Assembly: GCA_027623425.1 (NCBI GenBank)
Contig: JAQBTH010000011.1
Location: 1-38,915 of the forward strand
Length of the DNA: 38,915 bases
Direction of reading: 5' to 3'
Origin: a bacterium
GTDB taxonomy: Bacteria; Margulisbacteria; Marinamargulisbacteria; UBA817; JAQBTH01
Below the pieces are notes generated by a model. That model had not been told where the DNA came from. It searched no databases and saw only the letters and a list, made by a program, of their open reading frames with translations. Below are positions 21,200 through 30,057 of the stretch, piece by piece. Every line of letters starts with the position of its first letter. The stretch's first letter is position 1. The position numbers and the translations under genes are program-made.

Positions 21200-21586
21200 T
21201 TACGGTGCGGTAACTTCTGGTGTGCCAAACAATTTGGCCAGCACATTCAATAATTCTTCCGGTCGAAACGGTTTAGATAATTTATACTCGGTAGGCACTT
21301 CTAATGTAATATTACCTGCAATTTGTGCTGTTGCAGTCAGCAAGACAATCGGGATGTCTTTGAGTGAGGTATCCTTTTGCATTAGATTAACAACCATATA
21401 CCCCGACATACGTGGCATCATAACATCTAATATCATGGCATCAGGACTGTGCTTACGCGCCAAGTCAATTCCATCCTGACCATTTGTAGCTTTAATCACA
21501 GAATATCCTTCAGAGATTAGTAAAACTTCAATAATCTCCAATATGGATTCTTCATCATCTACCAATAAAATTTTCTTATGCGACAT
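21200..21586 (-). CDS. Single-domain response regulator (CheY-like receiver)
   Basis: 'KILLVDDEESILEIIEVLL', 'PDAMILDVMMPRMSGYMVV', 'IPIVLLTA', 'YKLSKPFRPEEL'; no output domain. Confidence 0.93.
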   Translation of the reverse strand: MSHKKILLVDDEESILEIIEVLLISEGYSVIKATNGQDGIDLARKHSPDAMILDVMMPRMSGYMVVNLMQKDTSLKDIPIVLLTATAQIAGNITLEVPTEYKLSKPFRPEELLNVLAKLFGTPEVTAP

Positions 21587-21597
21587 AGTGCCCTATC

Positions 21598-21687
21598 CTA
21601 CTTTTTGTTGGCTTTCATTCGCTTACCGTACTTTTTGTATTTGTGCTTACGCATTTTTTTGCGACGTTTTTTAATTAGACTTCCCAT
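21598..21687 (-). CDS. 29-aa basic protein MGSLIKKRRKKMRKHKYKKYGKRMKANKK, bS22/mS38 (AURKAIP1/COX24 domain)-like
   Basis: Translated by hand; SD AGGAGGTG (complement of 21696-21703) at about 9-nt spacing. N-terminus MGSxIKKRRKKM matches the pattern I recall for actinobacterial bS22. Absent from the ORF track because of length. Confidence 0.85.
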   Translation of the reverse strand: MGSLIKKRRKKMRKHKYKKYGKRMKANKK

Positions 21688-21702
21688 TTAACAATTCACC
21701 TC

Positions 21703-22170
21703 CTAATTACTTACACGACAAAGTGTACACACGGAATCGGTATCCCAAACTTTACCACATTCCGTACATAGCTGGTATCCCAACTTCTGTCGCCGTCGCA
21801 CTTCCTTTCGAATTTTATCATCTAACTGTTGCGAATGAGTTTTAGCCTCATCACCTATTATCGGTCGAGACCCCCCACTTACATTACCAACTTTTAAAAC
21901 AATATTTCGTACTTGATAGCGCTCACGCTTCAGATGAAGGTTTATCTTGTCTAAAAACCCAGTCTTGTAGCGATCAATTTCTGTTCGCCAAACCGGATTC
22001 TCAGCCACTATGTATACCACACCCTCCTTCAAATGACTATACTGAAGCGTACTGGCAAGTTGCCCAAATACCGCACGCCAATGGGCAGCAATTATCCCAC
22101 CAATTTTCACCTCCCTACCAAATCGAGACACCGATTTAGATTCGCCCAAAATATCCCTAAGCCCCTTCAT
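21703..22170 (-). CDS. DUF721/DciA-like protein (putative replicative helicase loader) with C-terminal zinc-ribbon-like CxxC pair
   Basis: 'GGIIAAHWRAVFGQLASTLQYSHLKEGVVYIVAENPVWRTEIDRYKTGFLDKIN' fits DUF721; C-terminus 'CTECGKVWDTDSVCTLC'. Start taken at MKGLRDILG (22170); the track ORF starts at 22209 inside recF. Confidence 0.8.
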   Translation of the reverse strand: MKGLRDILGESKSVSRFGREVKIGGIIAAHWRAVFGQLASTLQYSHLKEGVVYIVAENPVWRTEIDRYKTGFLDKINLHLKRERYQVRNIVLKVGNVSGGSRPIIGDEAKTHSQQLDDKIRKEVRRRQKLGYQLCTECGKVWDTDSVCTLCRVSN

Positions 22171-23266
22171 GTGTGATACTCCCTTCTTCAACTCGTAACA
22201 TGGAAACATCGTTAAATAAGTCTTTATCCATTTTATTGGTACTCGTGTAAACCACCTGCACTTCCCGCATCACAATAGCCATTACCGCATGGCGCATCTC
22301 ATCATCCACCTCAGCCAATACATCATCCAAAAGCAATACAGGCAATGCCGTTCCCTTATCCCGTAACACGCACAATTGAGCCAACTTCGTTAATATACTA
22401 AATATGCGATTGATACCGCGAGAATAGTAGTGACGCAAGTCCAAACCATTCACCAGAACACGATAATCATCCGTCTGAGGGCCATATAGAACCATTCCCG
22501 AGTGTCTTTCTTTATTCATACCTTCTTGCAGTTTAAACGCCAATTTTTCGCCGTATTCCAAACCAGTCGATATATCAGAATCAAGCCGCTTTGCCACAAA
22601 CTCAAAAGCAACAGTTTGAATATCAAGACGAGGTAATTCACGGGCAAATACCTCAATTTGTTTAGATATCAAAGACAACGCAGACAACCAACACTCCACC
22701 ACGGGTACCGAACATGCCACCAAACGCTGATTCCAAAGTTGAAAATCAGACACAGGTGCACCTTGCTTTAATAAATGCCTCTTTTGTTTCAACACGCCTT
22801 GCAATTGCGTGAAGTGATGAGGAAATTCTAAGACATTCAATTCACAAAACCGAACCAAATCACGCCGTCTGGAATCCGAATACCCTTGCATTAATTCAAT
22901 CACATCGGCAGACAAATATTGCACTGGAAAAATATGGGCCAACTGGGCACGTCTGGATACCTTTTCATCATTCAGCATTGCCTCACGCTTGCCATCCGAA
23001 AATAATTTGATATAAATGCGATCCAATTCCCCATTTTCACGCTTAATATCAGCGCCAAGCGTACACATCTGTTCCCCAATACGCACCACACGTTCCAGTT
23101 CACCTGCGCGCGGTGAATCCCCATGGCCTAGACAATAAATGGCTTCCAAAAGATTGGTTTTGCCCTGATTATTATTTCCAACCACGAAAACCGGCTTGCC
23201 CCCCGGTAAGGAAACGACAGTTTCTTTTAAATTTCGAAACTGCCGAATCCATAACTTTTCAACCAT
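22157..23266 (-). CDS. recF: DNA replication and repair protein RecF
   Basis: 'FRNLKETVVSLPGGKPVFVVGNNNQGKTNLLEAIY' Walker A, 'GPQTDDYRVLVNG', 'VLLLDDVLAEVDDEMR' Walker B. Confidence 0.95.
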   Translation of the reverse strand: MVEKLWIRQFRNLKETVVSLPGGKPVFVVGNNNQGKTNLLEAIYCLGHGDSPRAGELERVVRIGEQMCTLGADIKRENGELDRIYIKLFSDGKREAMLNDEKVSRRAQLAHIFPVQYLSADVIELMQGYSDSRRRDLVRFCELNVLEFPHHFTQLQGVLKQKRHLLKQGAPVSDFQLWNQRLVACSVPVVECWLSALSLISKQIEVFARELPRLDIQTVAFEFVAKRLDSDISTGLEYGEKLAFKLQEGMNKERHSGMVLYGPQTDDYRVLVNGLDLRHYYSRGINRIFSILTKLAQLCVLRDKGTALPVLLLDDVLAEVDDEMRHAVMAIVMREVQVVYTSTNKMDKDLFNDVSMLRVEEGSITHEGA

Positions 23267-23277
23267 AAACTACATCG

Positions 23278-24585
23278 TTACGCAGTTACCGTAACATCAT
23301 CCTCCGCAGACGCGGGTTCGGCCGACTCAGACACGATTTCAACATCCGTATTTTCAGCAACATCAGGTGCATCAGCAACCGGCGCTGGCGAAACTGGGGC
23401 TTCAGCCACGGGAGCTGGCGCTGCTACAGGAGCCGGCGCTGCTGTCGCAGGCTGAGCATCAATATCGTACTCGCTAGTCCGAATTGGCATCACGATATAC
23501 AAATACCCTTCTTCAGTAACGGGACGCATTAAACATGGGCTTAATTCGTTATTAAATTCCACCACAATATCGTCTGTTTCAATATTCTTAATCGCTTCAA
23601 GAACCAATTTCACGTTAAATGAAATTTTCACATCACCTTCACCCGATTGGCGATTGACACTGATCGATTCATTAAATTCACCCATTTTAGGGGCAACCGC
23701 ACGAATAGAAACCGAGTCTTGGCCAAACAAAAAGCGCACCACATTATTGCTATGGGCCGCGATAATTTGAGCACGATCCGCAGCGCTAACCAATGTTCGA
23801 CGAGGAATTGTAAACACATTCCCAGAATTCTTTGGTAATACCTGACGATAATCAGGAAACTGACCTTGAATAAGACGCGACACAAGTACGAAGTCCGTCA
23901 TAACAAACGACGCTTGTTTTTCCGATACCGTCATCTTCACGTCACTTTGCCCATCCACTTGCTGCAATATTTTCTGTAATTCATTCATCGCTTTATAAGG
24001 CACGATTGCCGAAAAGTCAGGTTGTTGTTCAGTCAATGCGTTTTGAAATAATGCTAAACGAAAACCATCTGTGGCCACAAAATGCAAATCTTGGCCAGAC
24101 TTACTCACCAAAAGCCCATTCAAAAATTGCTTCGTTTCATCGTGAGACACCGCAAAAACAGTATGGCTAATAAAGCGTAATAAATCCTCTGCTTTTAATG
24201 CCAATGTAACACCGGTCTCAACGGCGGGAAACACGGGGTAATCATCCACAGATGTACCATGAATATCAAATCCAACATGCTCCGACTTAATATGCACCAA
24301 ATTATTGGAATCCGATTCGACTTCCAAACGTTGGTTCGACATTTTTGACACAATACTACTTACGGTGTTGGCCTTAATTAAAACGCTTGAATCGCCAGAT
24401 GCATTCTCAACTGGAATTTTATATTCAATTCCAACTTCCAGATCATTCCCTCGCAATATCAAATCTGACCCTTTTAATTCAAAAAAGATATTTTCCATTA
24501 CTGCCAATGGCGTTCTATTGCTTATCGCCCTCTCAACTAATGTGATCGCCTTTTGTAAAGACCCACTTTCACATGCAAACTTCAT
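23278..24585 (-). CDS. dnaN: DNA polymerase III beta sliding clamp with long low-complexity C-terminal extension
   Basis: 'MKFACESGSLQKAITLVERAISNRTPLAVMENIFFEL', 'VATDGFRLAL', 'QGQFPDYRQVLP', 'LYIVMPIR', then about 60 aa Ala/Pro/acidic tail. Confidence 0.96.
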   Translation of the reverse strand: MKFACESGSLQKAITLVERAISNRTPLAVMENIFFELKGSDLILRGNDLEVGIEYKIPVENASGDSSVLIKANTVSSIVSKMSNQRLEVESDSNNLVHIKSEHVGFDIHGTSVDDYPVFPAVETGVTLALKAEDLLRFISHTVFAVSHDETKQFLNGLLVSKSGQDLHFVATDGFRLALFQNALTEQQPDFSAIVPYKAMNELQKILQQVDGQSDVKMTVSEKQASFVMTDFVLVSRLIQGQFPDYRQVLPKNSGNVFTIPRRTLVSAADRAQIIAAHSNNVVRFLFGQDSVSIRAVAPKMGEFNESISVNRQSGEGDVKISFNVKLVLEAIKNIETDDIVVEFNNELSPCLMRPVTEEGYLYIVMPIRTSEYDIDAQPATAAPAPVAAPAPVAEAPVSPAPVADAPDVAENTDVEIVSESAEPASAEDDVTVTA

Positions 24586-24600
24586 ACTTATCCACTCCTC

Positions 24601-24820
24601 TTAACTGATTATTATTATTTATTAAATATATTTAAAAATATGATAGTAGTATTAGGGATTGTGGATATGTGTATAAGTCCTATTTTGAACTAAAATCTAC
24701 TACTATTTATCCACAATAACCTATGGATAACTTGTGAACGATTTCGGGATAACCACACCCTCCCGACTTATCCACACTTATCCACAAGTTATTAAACCAT
24801 AATCCACAAGTTTATGAACA
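24601..24820. promoter_or_regulatory. oriC: oriC part 1 (dnaA-dnaN intergenic): DnaA boxes, DnaA-trio, AT-rich unwinding region
   Basis: TTATCCACA at 24707-24715, 24768-24776, 24778-24786 (+); TTATACACA at 24668-24676 (-); one-mismatch boxes at 24660-24668 (-), 24722-24730 (-), 24800-24808 (+). Minus strand reads box-box-ATCCC-TAATACTACTATCA-AT-rich. Confidence 0.88.
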
Positions 24821-24831
24821 TCCCCTTTCTC

Positions 24832-26166
24832 TTAATTATTAGACCTAAGGCTCGAAACAAGTGCGTTTATCGCGTGACGAGTTTCCGAATCCGCATCTAT
24901 CAATGTTTTTATTTTATCGCATGCATGCATAACTGTTGAATGATCGCGATTACCAAAGTTTTCCCCAATCTTTGGTAAGGATACATTCGTAAGCTCACGA
25001 GCCAAATACATGGCCACCTGGCGTGCATAGGCCACTTCTTTTGTGCGTTGCTTTGAACACAGAATATCATAATCAATTGAGAAATAATCAGACACCTGTC
25101 GTTTGATGGCAGAGATCGTTAATGGCCGATCTTCTTTAGTGCCCACAATATCCTGAATCACCTGGCTGGCAATACTCAAACTGATTTCCGTATCTAAAAG
25201 AGCAGCATACGCCGTAACACGGGTAAGCGCACCTTCTAATTCCCGAACATTTGAGGGGACCTGCGTGGCTAAGAAATGAATAATTTCATCTGAAATGACA
25301 AAATTACTGTGTTCCATCTTTTTGCGTAAAATCGCAATACGCGTTTCCAGTTCAGGCGCTTGAATATCCGCAATTAATCCCCAGCCAAATCGTGTACGTA
25401 GACGTTCTTGTAAGGTGGGTATATCACGGGGTGGGCGATCTGATGCAATCACAATTTGCTTGTCATTGGCGTGTAGTTCGTTAAATGTGTGAAAGAACTC
25501 TTCTTGTGTGGCCTCTTTTCCAGCTAAAAACTGAATATCATCAATCAACAACACATCAATGCCACGATACCGTTCCTTAAAGGCCGATGTGCGTTTGTCT
25601 TTCAATGCATTGATCAGATCATTCGTAAATTGCTCAGAGGTGACCAACATCACGTTTAAGTGCGGTTTGTCCTGTCGGATCTTATTTGCAATCGCGTGAC
25701 ACAGGTGAGTTTTGCCGATTCCGACGTTTCCGTATATAAACAAAGGGTTATAGGCCTTAGCCGGCTTATTTGCCACTGCAAAGGCCGCAGCGTGTGCAAA
25801 TCGATTATTATTCCCAACAACAAACTGGTCGAAGTTAAAATTACTATTTATCTCAGTCTGAGAGGATTCTTTTGAAAATGAGGCGGGTTGATATTCAAAT
25901 AAATCCAACTGAGGTGTGGCAGGCGTTTGTTCCAAAATCTCATATTGCAAAACGATATTGGCAAAATCGCTTTGAGCAAGTTCTGCTTTTATAATGGGTT
26001 CGCACTTGTCTTTTATCCAGGATTTAGAATACTGATTATTGACGGAGAGATGTAAAATTGTGCCATCCCAATCTATAAAATTGGCAGAGTTCGAAAATAT
26101 CTGAAAGTTGGGCTCAGATAGGTTTTCTTTTAGCGTATTAATGACGGCATTCCACACATTTTCCAT
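24832..26166 (-). CDS. dnaA: Chromosomal replication initiator protein DnaA
   Basis: 'NPLFIYGNVGIGKTHLCHAIAN', 'VLLIDDIQFLAGKEATQEEFFHTFN', 'LPKIGENFGNRDHSTVMHACDKI'. Confidence 0.98.
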   Translation of the reverse strand: MENVWNAVINTLKENLSEPNFQIFSNSANFIDWDGTILHLSVNNQYSKSWIKDKCEPIIKAELAQSDFANIVLQYEILEQTPATPQLDLFEYQPASFSKESSQTEINSNFNFDQFVVGNNNRFAHAAAFAVANKPAKAYNPLFIYGNVGIGKTHLCHAIANKIRQDKPHLNVMLVTSEQFTNDLINALKDKRTSAFKERYRGIDVLLIDDIQFLAGKEATQEEFFHTFNELHANDKQIVIASDRPPRDIPTLQERLRTRFGWGLIADIQAPELETRIAILRKKMEHSNFVISDEIIHFLATQVPSNVRELEGALTRVTAYAALLDTEISLSIASQVIQDIVGTKEDRPLTISAIKRQVSDYFSIDYDILCSKQRTKEVAYARQVAMYLARELTNVSLPKIGENFGNRDHSTVMHACDKIKTLIDADSETRHAINALVSSLRSNN

Positions 26167-26169
26167 AAA

Positions 26170-26305
26170 TTATCCACAAGGTTATCCACAAGTTACCAAT
26201 ACAATCATCATTAGGGTCGTTTTGAGTTCAAATATTTAGGAGAGACATAACAAATTTCTGATCCTGTTCTAGTTCAAAATCAGGTTATCCACAAGGTTAT
26301 CCACA
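26170..26305 (+). promoter_or_regulatory. oriC part 2 / dnaA upstream region: two tandem DnaA-box pairs
   Basis: TTATCCACA at 26170-26178, 26182-26190, 26285-26293, 26297-26305; the 21-mer TTATCCACAAGGTTATCCACA occurs twice, 115 bp apart. Confidence 0.85.
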
Positions 26306-26380
26306 GTTAGGGGTTTTGGGGGTATCTCCAACAACGAGACCTAATTGTAGCACATCAAAAATTTCCCACACAAGGAAATA

Positions 26381-27154
26381 TTATGGTTTTTTCTGAAGAA
26401 GAAGAAACACACTCGGCGCTAAATTCGCCCATGATAGAAACCGCGACAATAGGCGATCAAACATCATCAATAAGGGCAAAGGTATAATACGTTTAATAAA
26501 AGACGAACGTAAGAAATTGGTGTTGTCAACATGTTTCACGTGGAACCCAGCGCGCTTAAATACTTTGATAGCCATCCTTGGATGAAAATTAACGAAAGTT
26601 TCACTAAAAATTAATGGGTCTTTGTGAAATGGGTTCGCCGCACCCCGACCAACTAACCACTTCGCAATATTAAGGGCATGGCGCTTGTTTGGCACTTCCA
26701 CAATTAGGTGTCCTGTTGGTGATAGTGTTTTGTGCACTTCGCTGGCATAGACGTGTAGATCGGGAAGATGATGAATCGTGCGAACCGAGATAAATACATC
26801 GGCCACTCCTTCTTCCAATGGAATGTCATATAAATTACCTTGGATAAATTCGCAAGACTCATGATTACCAAGTCGTTCCTTTGCTTGAGAGATCATGTTT
26901 TCTGAATAATCCATTAAAATATGGCGTTTACCCACATTTGAGTAGGCTGGAAATAGTCTTCCAAAGCCGCATCCAGAGTCTACAACGACATGAATCGGTT
27001 CATGAATGCGAGCGAGCATGCGGCGTACCATATTCTTTTCGCAGGCATCTTCATATCGACGGTCTACTGCCTGCCAAAATTCTTTATCGTAGTCATAGTC
27101 ATTATAGTTACTAATATGTTGGTCTGTGGGTGTTTGTTTTGTTGTTTTATTCAT
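26381..27154 (-). CDS. Class I SAM-dependent methyltransferase
   Basis: 'VVVDSGCGFGRLFPAYSNVGKRHILMDYSENMISQAKER', 'VADVFISVRTIHHLPD'. Start taken at MNKTTKQ (27154) because the track ORF extends into the divergent mnmG upstream region. Confidence 0.82.
   Translation of the reverse strand: MNKTTKQTPTDQHISNYNDYDYDKEFWQAVDRRYEDACEKNMVRRMLARIHEPIHVVVDSGCGFGRLFPAYSNVGKRHILMDYSENMISQAKERLGNHESCEFIQGNLYDIPLEEGVADVFISVRTIHHLPDLHVYASEVHKTLSPTGHLIVEVPNKRHALNIAKWLVGRGAANPFHKDPLIFSETFVNFHPRMAIKVFKRAGFHVKHVDNTNFLRSSFIKRIIPLPLLMMFDRLLSRFLSWANLAPSVFLLLQKKP
26532..26547. promoter_or_regulatory. parS-like site TGTTTCACGTGGAACC
   Basis: 14/16 match to the recognised parS consensus TGTTTCACGTGAAACA; lies inside the methyltransferase CDS. 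Confidence 0.65.
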
Positions 27155-27246
27155 GATTATGATTGTATCAGAACTTAGGTCTCTTCCATAGCCTAGGCAA
27201 GCGTTGGTTAGTCCAGTATAATATCTCACCTAAAGCGAGGGACACC

Positions 27247-29094
27247 ATGTCGGTAGAAAACAAAACAGAATACGACGTTATTATTATAGGAGCGGGCCAT
27301 GCTGGCGTAGAGGCTGGTTTATCTGCTGCACGTTTAGGCTGCAACACACTTATGTTTACCGTTGATAAGGGGAATATTGGCCGTATGCCGTGCAATCCTG
27401 CTATCGGTGGCGCTGCTAAGGGGCAGATGGTAGGTGAGTTAGATGGCTTAGGTGGCGAGATGGGCGTGGCGGCTGATAATACCTTTATCCAAATGAAAGT
27501 GCTTAATCGCTCCCGTGGGCCCGCGGTTCAATGCCTGAGAACGCAAAATGATAAGTATGATTACAGCCAGTATATGGTAAGTGCCGTGGAGAACCAGTCT
27601 AATCTAACTTGTCTTGAATCTATAATTGATCAACTAATGATTCATAACGGTAAGGTTACTGGTGTTATTGACCACAATGGTCGTAAATATGAGGCCAAAG
27701 CTGTTGTCATCACTTCGGGCACGTTTCTTAACGGGCGCATTCATACTGGGTTAAAAAACAGCAGTGCGGGCCGCATTGGAGAAGCTGCTGCATTAAATTT
27801 ATCAGCTAGCATTAAAGCAGCGGGAATTAAGATGGGCCGTCTGAAAACAGGCACAACGCCCCGGGTTGCCTTTGAGTCCTTATCCCTCGCGCGCATGTGT
27901 GAGCAGCCAGGCGACGATGAGTTTTTAAGGTTTTCCTTCCGTACCCAGCCTAATACAAGATATAAGGATCAGATATCATGTTATTTAACAAAAACCACGC
28001 ATGAAACCCACATGATTATTGAAAACAACCTTCATGAATCCCCATTATTCCAGAAGGTGATTGAAGGCACTGGTCCACGGTATTGTCCGAGCATCGAAGA
28101 TAAGGTCATGCGATTTCGTGATAAAGACTCCCATCAAATCTTTGTAGAGCCAGAAGGGCGACACACCAATGAGGTGTATCTGCAAGGGCTAAATACCAGC
28201 TTGTCTGAATCGGCTCAGGATGCCATGTTGCGATCTATTCCAGGCTTAGAATCCGTTGAAATCCTACGTTATGGCTATGCTGTCGAATATGACTTTGTGT
28301 ACCCAAATCAACTTAATCACACTTTGGAAACGAAATTGGTGTCTGGTCTGTTTTGTGCGGGCCAGATTAATGGCACATCAGGTTACGAAGAGGCAGCAGG
28401 CCAAGGCATTATAGCGGGAATCAATGCAGCGCGCTTAGCCAAAGGGTTGCCCTTGTTTGTGACAACGCGCGAAGAGAGCTATATTGGCACAATGATTGAT
28501 GACCTGTGTACCAAGAATGTGATTGAAGAGCCTTATCGTATGTTATCGTCGCGTTCTGAGTTTCGTTTGTGTCTGCGTCAAGACAATGCAACTGACCGCA
28601 TGGCCGAGCATGGCTTTAATCTTGGTTTGGTGTCTCAGTCGGATATTCAGTTTATTCGAGCGCAAAAGGACGAATTAAACGCGTGGATCGCTAAATCAAA
28701 GAAAACCTTTACAGATGCTGCGTTAAACCAAAAGTATGCCCTAAAAGAGAAAATAGCGTTGTTTAGCCTCATTAAAAGACCTGAGGTTTCGTTATCTGAA
28801 CTGTCTAATAGTGCGGTGTGTGCCGATATCAGCCCTGAGCTATTGCAGCGTGCGATGATTGAGGTGCGCTACGAAGGGTACATTGAAAAACAGCGGCGCG
28901 AAATTGACAAGATTCGCAGTATTCAGCAAAAAAATATACCTATTGCTATTAATTATGACAAAATTGGCGGTCTAAAAGTGGAAAGTCGCGAAAAATTTAA
29001 AAAATATCAACCAAAAACATTCTTGGATGCGCAGAAAATTGCCGGCATTAATCCAGCCGATATTGGTGTGTTGTTGGCTTATATGAACCGATAA
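27247..29094 (+). CDS. mnmG: tRNA uridine-5-carboxymethylaminomethyl modification enzyme MnmG (GidA)
   Basis: '[30 protein letters not shown]', '[24 protein letters not shown]', '[19 protein letters not shown]'. Start taken at [11 protein letters not shown] (27247), track ORF begins 27163. Confidence 0.96.
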   Translation: MSVENKTEYDVIIIGAGHAGVEAGLSAARLGCNTLMFTVDKGNIGRMPCNPAIGGAAKGQMVGELDGLGGEMGVAADNTFIQMKVLNRSRGPAVQCLRTQNDKYDYSQYMVSAVENQSNLTCLESIIDQLMIHNGKVTGVIDHNGRKYEAKAVVITSGTFLNGRIHTGLKNSSAGRIGEAAALNLSASIKAAGIKMGRLKTGTTPRVAFESLSLARMCEQPGDDEFLRFSFRTQPNTRYKDQISCYLTKTTHETHMIIENNLHESPLFQKVIEGTGPRYCPSIEDKVMRFRDKDSHQIFVEPEGRHTNEVYLQGLNTSLSESAQDAMLRSIPGLESVEILRYGYAVEYDFVYPNQLNHTLETKLVSGLFCAGQINGTSGYEEAAGQGIIAGINAARLAKGLPLFVTTREESYIGTMIDDLCTKNVIEEPYRMLSSRSEFRLCLRQDNATDRMAEHGFNLGLVSQSDIQFIRAQKDELNAWIAKSKKTFTDAALNQKYALKEKIALFSLIKRPEVSLSELSNSAVCADISPELLQRAMIEVRYEGYIEKQRREIDKIRSIQQKNIPIAINYDKIGGLKVESREKFKKYQPKTFLDAQKIAGINPADIGVLLAYMNR

Positions 29095-29117
29095 TTTGTC
29101 TGAAAGGTTAAAAAGTA

Positions 29118-29705
29118 ATGCAGAATGATCAAAAAATACTTGAAGATATTGAAAATTATGTCTCAATTCTCAAAAAATACAACGAAACAACTAATATTTA
29201 TAGCCGTAGCGCCTATGATAGATTGGCGTTTCATATTAAAGACAGTCAAATCATTGCTAATTTAATCGGAAATCAGCAGCAAAGAGTGGTTGATATGGGG
29301 TCTGGTAGTGGCTTGCCTTCTATTGTTATCGCCATCTGCAATCCCACTTCCACCGTCATTGCTGTCGAGAGTAAAAATCGTAAACGTCTCTTCTTGCATT
29401 TAGCTAAGAAAGAGTTACGATTAACCAACTTTCATGTTCATGAAGGCGATGTTCAAAGTTATTTGGCTCAAAGTAAAGAAAAAAAGGAAAAAATTGATAT
29501 TTATACTGCAAAAGCCTTTGCTCCCTTGTATAAAATTGAAAAAATTCTAAATACGATGCGGAAAACCGCTTATAAATTGATTGTTCCGTACAGCGTAGAC
29601 CAAGTAAAGGATCATGATAAGGATCATGAGATACATACTCAAATTGATGAAAATGACATGAAATATCATTATTTAATCAGAGAGCATGTCGCACAGCGCA
29701 GCTAG
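29118..29705 (+). CDS. rsmG: 16S rRNA (guanine-N7) methyltransferase RsmG (GidB)
   Basis: 'YNETTNIYS', 'VVDMGSGSGLPSIVIAI', 'VESKNRKRLFL', position directly after mnmG; SD AAAGG upstream. Confidence 0.9.
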   Translation: MQNDQKILEDIENYVSILKKYNETTNIYSRSAYDRLAFHIKDSQIIANLIGNQQQRVVDMGSGSGLPSIVIAICNPTSTVIAVESKNRKRLFLHLAKKELRLTNFHVHEGDVQSYLAQSKEKKEKIDIYTAKAFAPLYKIEKILNTMRKTAYKLIVPYSVDQVKDHDKDHEIHTQIDENDMKYHYLIREHVAQRS

Positions 29706-29726
29706 TGTCGTTCTTTGGGGTTTATT

Positions 29727-30050
29727 TTACAGCTTACTAACGTCTGCGTGCGGCCAAACGGCTAAAATCTCTTTCTTTTGCGCAATAGCATCAAAATATT
29801 CCCATTCGTATCCATTTGTATCAATTTCTGAGTTGAATCCGAAAAAGGCGTCTGATTCCCATCCCATATGCCTTAGGCCTGTTTTGTCGCCTGCTACCCG
29901 ACGCAATGAGATGTTTAGGGCGTCAGTCTTAAAAAGCGCGTATTCGCCTGGTATATGCACGATTGGGCTTGCGCCTAGCCTAGCGGTATAGTCATCTACT
30001 GTTCGCGCAATATCGCGCACGCCAATGGCGAGGTGAAATCTCTTTTCCAT
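29727..30050 (-). CDS. VOC (glyoxalase/bleomycin-resistance) superfamily protein
   Basis: 'FHLAIGVRDIARTVDDYTARLGASPI...LRHMGWESDAF...WEYFD' VOC pattern; 107 aa. Confidence 0.75.
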   Translation of the reverse strand: MEKRFHLAIGVRDIARTVDDYTARLGASPIVHIPGEYALFKTDALNISLRRVAGDKTGLRHMGWESDAFFGFNSEIDTNGYEWEYFDAIAQKKEILAVWPHADVSKL

Positions 30051-30057
30051 GTTGATT

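Noticed and set aside
29727-30050. VOC gene between rsmG and parB as part of a partition system
   Set aside because: Looks like an ordinary VOC metabolic protein; position alone is not evidence of a segregation role.
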